This document shows, piece after piece, positions 61,146-64,000 of a stretch of DNA of 64,000 nucleotides; position 1 is the stretch's first letter; every line of letters starts with the position of its first letter. The translations under genes were made by a program, and so were the position numbers. The stretch is taken from assembly GCF_003335585.1 (NCBI RefSeq), contig NZ_QBFD01000044.1, forward strand, positions 1 to 64,000, read 5' to 3'. The notes under the pieces were generated by a model that worked only from the letters and a program-made list of their open reading frames with translations, was not told the DNA's origin and made no database searches. This stretch comes from Sulfitobacter sp. DFL-14. GTDB taxonomy: Bacteria; Pseudomonadota; Alphaproteobacteria; Rhodobacterales; Rhodobacteraceae.

Positions 61146-61166
61146 TTACTGAGCTGTACTCATTAA
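61146..61166. promoter_or_regulatory. TetR-type operator, motif 1, copy 3
   Basis: TTACTGA, seven bases, TCATTAA, starting three bases after a TTGACA hexamer (61137-61142) that could be a -35 element for the enoyl-CoA hydratase gene 47 bases downstream. Binding here would overlap the promoter. Confidence 0.75.
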
Positions 61167-61212
61167 TAGGAGAAGCGCGTGACTTTTCCATGACACGCGG
61201 AGAGGAGAAGCC

Positions 61213-61995
61213 ATGAACGATGCCACATCAACACGGCGCCACGGGGCGGTTCTAACTGTCACAATTAACCGCGAATCGCGCCGCAACGCGCTGAACAGCG
61301 ACGTGGCAAACGGCATAACCGCTGCGCTCGACAAGGCCGAATCAGATCACTCGATACGCGCTGTCGTGCTGACCGGCGCGGGCGACAAGGCATTCTGTGC
61401 CGGAGGCGACCTGCAACCGAATGCAGAAGGCACGCCCTTTACAATAGATGCCGCCGACCCCGGACATTACGTCGCCCGGCTCTTTCGTCGAATGAACGCG
61501 ACACGCCTGCCGCTTATCGCGCGGGTAAATGGCCACGCACTTGCCGGCGGCTTCGGCCTTGTCTGCGGCTGCGACCTGGTTGTCGCCCGCGATGATGCCC
61601 TGATCGGTGTGACGGAAACCAAAGTCGGTCTTTTTCCAATGATGATCCTGCCGTTCCTGATCCGAAACACCCCCAACCGCTTGCTGATGGAGATGTGCCT
61701 GACCGGCGACCCCATCACCGCAGCCGAAGGGGTTCCCCATGGCCTTGTGAACTACGCTGTTCCGGCAGAAGAACTTGACTCCAAAACCGACTGGCTGCTT
61801 GAGCGCGTGGTAACCAAGTCGCCCACAGGCATCCGGTTAGGCAAACAGGCGCTCTCCCGCGTGCGCGAAATGACTTTCGATGCAGCGCTGGAATATGCGC
61901 CTTTCATGCTCGCAAACATGGCCCGCACCGAAGACGCAAAAGAAGGCTTTGCCGCCTTCGCGGAAAAGCGCGCGGCAAAATGGACAGGACGGTAA
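61213..61995 (+). CDS. Enoyl-CoA hydratase, AtuE/LiuC-like
   Basis: This crotonase of 260 residues has KAFCAGGDLQPNAEG near residue 60, RVNGHALAGGFGLVCGCDLVVARDDA near residue 103 and VTETKVGLFPMMILPFLIRN near residue 138. The KVGLFPMMI segment is like hydratases of the leucine/terpene pathways (methylglutaconyl-CoA or isohexenylglutaconyl-CoA). The AtuA-like and biotin-carboxylase genes directly downstream support such a pathway. AGAGGAGAAG precedes the start. Confidence 0.85.
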   Translation: MNDATSTRRHGAVLTVTINRESRRNALNSDVANGITAALDKAESDHSIRAVVLTGAGDKAFCAGGDLQPNAEGTPFTIDAADPGHYVARLFRRMNATRLPLIARVNGHALAGGFGLVCGCDLVVARDDALIGVTETKVGLFPMMILPFLIRNTPNRLLMEMCLTGDPITAAEGVPHGLVNYAVPAEELDSKTDWLLERVVTKSPTGIRLGKQALSRVREMTFDAALEYAPFMLANMARTEDAKEGFAAFAEKRAAKWTGR

Positions 61996-61996
61996 A

Positions 61997-63811
61997 ATGA
62001 AGGATGTTGTGCGCATAGGCGGCGGCGGCGGCTTTTGGGGCGACAGCCCCGAGGGCGCACGCCAGATCGTCGAAAAAGGAAATGTCGACTATCTCGTGAT
62101 GGATTTTCTGGCCGAGATCACCATGTCGATCCTCGCCCGGATGAAGGCCAAATCACCCGATTTGGGATACACGCCCGACTTCGTCACCAAGATCATGCAG
62201 CCTCTTGCCGGCCAAATCGCTGCAAAGGAAATAAAGGTCGTGACAAACGCGGGCGGCATGAACGTGGATGCCTGTCGCGATGCGCTGAAAAAAGTATTTG
62301 AAGCAGCCGACGTAAACCTGACCATTGCCGTCGTGCGCGGCGACGACATTACGGCCCAAGCCGACGAACTGCGCAGTTCGGGCATAGTCGAGATGTTCTC
62401 GGGCGACCCGATGCCGGCGCGTCTTTCCAGCATGAACGCCTATCTTGGTGCGCGCGCCATTGCCCGGGCGCTGGCCGAAGGTGCCGATGTGGTGTTGACC
62501 GGCCGCGTCGTGGACAGCGCCATGGTTCTCGGCCCGCTCATACACGAATTCGGCTGGTCCGAGACTGATTACGATCTTCTTTCGGCGGGCAGCCTCGCGG
62601 GCCACCTTCTCGAATGCGGCCCGCAAGTGACCGGTGGCATCTTTACCGACTGGCGCGACGTGACCGGCTGGGACGACATGGGTTTTCCGATTGCCATCTG
62701 CCGCCCGGATGGCAGTTTCGACATCACCAAGCCCGATGGCACCGGTGGCCTCGTGTCCCCCGCCACCGTGGCAGAACAGATGTGTTACGAAGTTGGCGAC
62801 CCGACAGCCTATGCCCTACCCGACGTGACCTGTGACTGGTCCGGCGTGACGCTGGCCCAGACCGGCCCCCACCTCGTTACCGTCACCGGTGCCACCGGAC
62901 GCGCGCCCTCGAACCAGCTCAAGGTCAGCGCGACCTGGCCCGACGGTTACCGCGCGGTTGTCACAATGATGATCGCCGGACGGGACGCAGCCCCCAAGGC
63001 ACAGGCGACAGGCGAAGCCATTCTGAAACGCGTTTCCCGCCTGGTGGCCGAGGCGGGGTTGCCCCCCTTCCCGGAAACCCTGATCGAGGTGCTGGGCGCC
63101 AACAGCAATTATGGCGACGACCCTCGGGCCTCGCGGTCGAAAGAAGTCGTTCTGAAACTGGCGGCCCGGCACCCCGACCGCAAGGCTCTCGAAATCTTCG
63201 CGGGTGAAATCTATCCCTCCGCCTGCTCGATGGCGCAAGGGATCACCGGCTTCGCAGGCGGGCGCCCTGTCCCGCAACCGGTCATCCGTCTGTTTTCGTG
63301 CCTCGTGCCAAAGGACCGTGTGCCAATGGCGCTGGACGTAAAAGGCCAGACCATCGACACCAACCACGGGCCGACAGGAAATCTCTCTCCGTCCACCCGA
63401 CCAGCGGGCCAGATCGCGGTGCCAGCCGGCAAACTTGCCACCGTTCCGCTTATCGCGCTTGCCCATGGTCGCAGCGGTGACAAAGGGAACAAGGCCAACA
63501 TCGGCGTTCTTGCGCGCAACCCGAACTACCTGCCATGGATCCGCCGTGCACTGGTGCCTGAGACCGTTGCAGACTGGTTCAGACATTTCGTCGAAGGCGA
63601 AATCACCATCTACGAATGGCAGGGTCTGAACGGGCTCAACATTCTCATGGACCGCGCCCTGGGTGGCGGTGGCGTGGCGTCATTGAGACATGACCCGCAG
63701 GGCAAGGCGTTGGCGCAAATTCTTCTCGATATTCCTGTTGAAGTTCCCGCCGAATGGGTGGCCGCCACCGGCCCCCTCGCAGCATTTGCACAGGAGGCCA
63801 GCGACACATGA
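61997..63811 (+). CDS. atuA: AtuA-family acyclic terpene utilisation protein
   Basis: The 604-residue protein starts with [43 protein letters not shown] and contains [23 protein letters not shown] near residue 170, the AtuA (DUF1446) domain. From about residue 500 it has the small C-terminal AtuA-like domain ([35 protein letters not shown]). AtuA is needed for citronellol/geraniol growth in Pseudomonas but its reaction is not settled; homologues also occur in other branched acyl-CoA pathways. The start is one base after the hydratase stop; a longer frame lies inside that gene. Its stop overlaps the biotin-carboxylase start (ATGA). Confidence 0.88.
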   Translation: MKDVVRIGGGGGFWGDSPEGARQIVEKGNVDYLVMDFLAEITMSILARMKAKSPDLGYTPDFVTKIMQPLAGQIAAKEIKVVTNAGGMNVDACRDALKKVFEAADVNLTIAVVRGDDITAQADELRSSGIVEMFSGDPMPARLSSMNAYLGARAIARALAEGADVVLTGRVVDSAMVLGPLIHEFGWSETDYDLLSAGSLAGHLLECGPQVTGGIFTDWRDVTGWDDMGFPIAICRPDGSFDITKPDGTGGLVSPATVAEQMCYEVGDPTAYALPDVTCDWSGVTLAQTGPHLVTVTGATGRAPSNQLKVSATWPDGYRAVVTMMIAGRDAAPKAQATGEAILKRVSRLVAEAGLPPFPETLIEVLGANSNYGDDPRASRSKEVVLKLAARHPDRKALEIFAGEIYPSACSMAQGITGFAGGRPVPQPVIRLFSCLVPKDRVPMALDVKGQTIDTNHGPTGNLSPSTRPAGQIAVPAGKLATVPLIALAHGRSGDKGNKANIGVLARNPNYLPWIRRALVPETVADWFRHFVEGEITIYEWQGLNGLNILMDRALGGGGVASLRHDPQGKALAQILLDIPVEVPAEWVAATGPLAAFAQEASDT

Positions 63812-64000
63812 CAACAGCAAACCCGATTACGAAAGTTCTCGTCGCTAACCGCGGTGAAATCGCCAGCCGCGTGATCCGCGCGCTGCGTGAAATGGGCCTG
63901 ACATCTGTTGCCGTTCACCATTCCGTTGAGACAAACGCGCGCCACGTCCGCGAGGCGGACGAAGCAGTTGAGCTGACGGGAGAAACCCCTGTTGCTGCGC
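63808..64000 (+). CDS. Biotin carboxylase subunit of an acyl-CoA carboxylase (partial)
   Basis: Only the first 64 codons are in the window. [35 protein letters not shown] is the biotin-carboxylase N-terminus found in acetyl-, propionyl-, methylcrotonyl- and geranyl-CoA carboxylases. Translationally coupled to atuA, it may be the alpha subunit of a geranyl-CoA-type or other acyl-CoA carboxylase; the beta subunit would be expected beyond the window edge. The gene continues past 64000. Confidence 0.9.
   Translation, partial: MTTANPITKVLVANRGEIASRVIRALREMGLTSVAVHHSVETNARHVREADEAVELTGETPVAA

Noticed and set aside
1..64000. An integrated phage, plasmid origin or genomic island with tRNA attachment site
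   Set aside because: No integrase, replication gene, tRNA or long direct repeat was recognised; the only mobile genes are the ISL3 fragment and the IS5 element.

Overview
The window looks like a chromosome or large-replicon segment of a marine-type alphaproteobacterium, most likely Rhodobacterales (Roseobacter group). The reasons are three separate TRAP transport systems, a soxBDAG sarcosine oxidase operon, several aromatic and acyl-CoA catabolic operons, moderately GC-rich coding DNA, and a long imperfect palindromic intergenic repeat. This taxonomic call is inference from gene content. No rRNA, tRNA or CRISPR array was seen.

Layout. (1) 0.2-1.2 kb: a decayed ISL3-type transposase. (2) 1.3-9.2 kb: an aromatic meta-cleavage locus with TRAP transporter, FAD hydroxylase, FAH-type hydrolase and type I extradiol dioxygenase, an IclR regulator and a divergent class II aldolase/decarboxylase. 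(3) 9.2-20.6 kb: a palindromic repeat, a P450 fragment, an orphan TRAP binding protein, cupin, DRE-TIM lyase/synthase, GntR regulator, a second extradiol-type protein, a second FAD hydroxylase, a CocE-type hydrolase, a fused TRAP DctQM permease and a TetR regulator. (4) 20.9-39.1 kb: a betaine-demethylation locus. A Rieske oxygenase and its reductase (GbcA/GbcB type), LysR, an IS5-family insertion, an Opp/Dpp-type ABC transporter, TetR, a dimethylglycine-dehydrogenase-like enzyme and SoxBDAG could together take glycine betaine (or a related methylated amine) to glycine. (5) 39.3-64 kb: a large acyl-CoA catabolic regulon. A 13-gene minus-strand run (56.8 to 41.6 kb) encodes a TRAP system, an LvaA/LvaB/LvaE/LvaC-like module (kinase, small partner, CoA ligase, acyl-CoA dehydrogenase), a CrtC-like protein, and a ribose-type ABC transporter with one permease fused to a strictosidine-synthase/SMP-30-type beta-propeller beside a free-standing propeller. 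Around it lie thiolase, three enoyl-CoA hydratases, MaoC, SDR, a second acyl-CoA dehydrogenase, an AtuA-like protein and the start of a biotin carboxylase.

The most interesting reading is that block 5 imports and degrades a lactone or 4-hydroxy acid: the propellers would open the lactone, the ligase would make the CoA ester, the kinase pair plus dehydrogenase would remove the gamma-hydroxyl, and beta-oxidation genes would finish. This is a hypothesis built from family membership and gene order.

Blocks 2 to 5 each appear to have their own repeated operator: AATTATCA-N5-TGAGA (block 2, two sites), ATTCCC-N6-GAGAAT (block 3, three sites), TATTGTACA-N3-ATG with a TAATTG end (block 4, two good sites and one weak) and TTAnTGA-N7-TCATTAA (block 5, three sites). 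These repeats were found by eye and give a testable regulatory map of the window.
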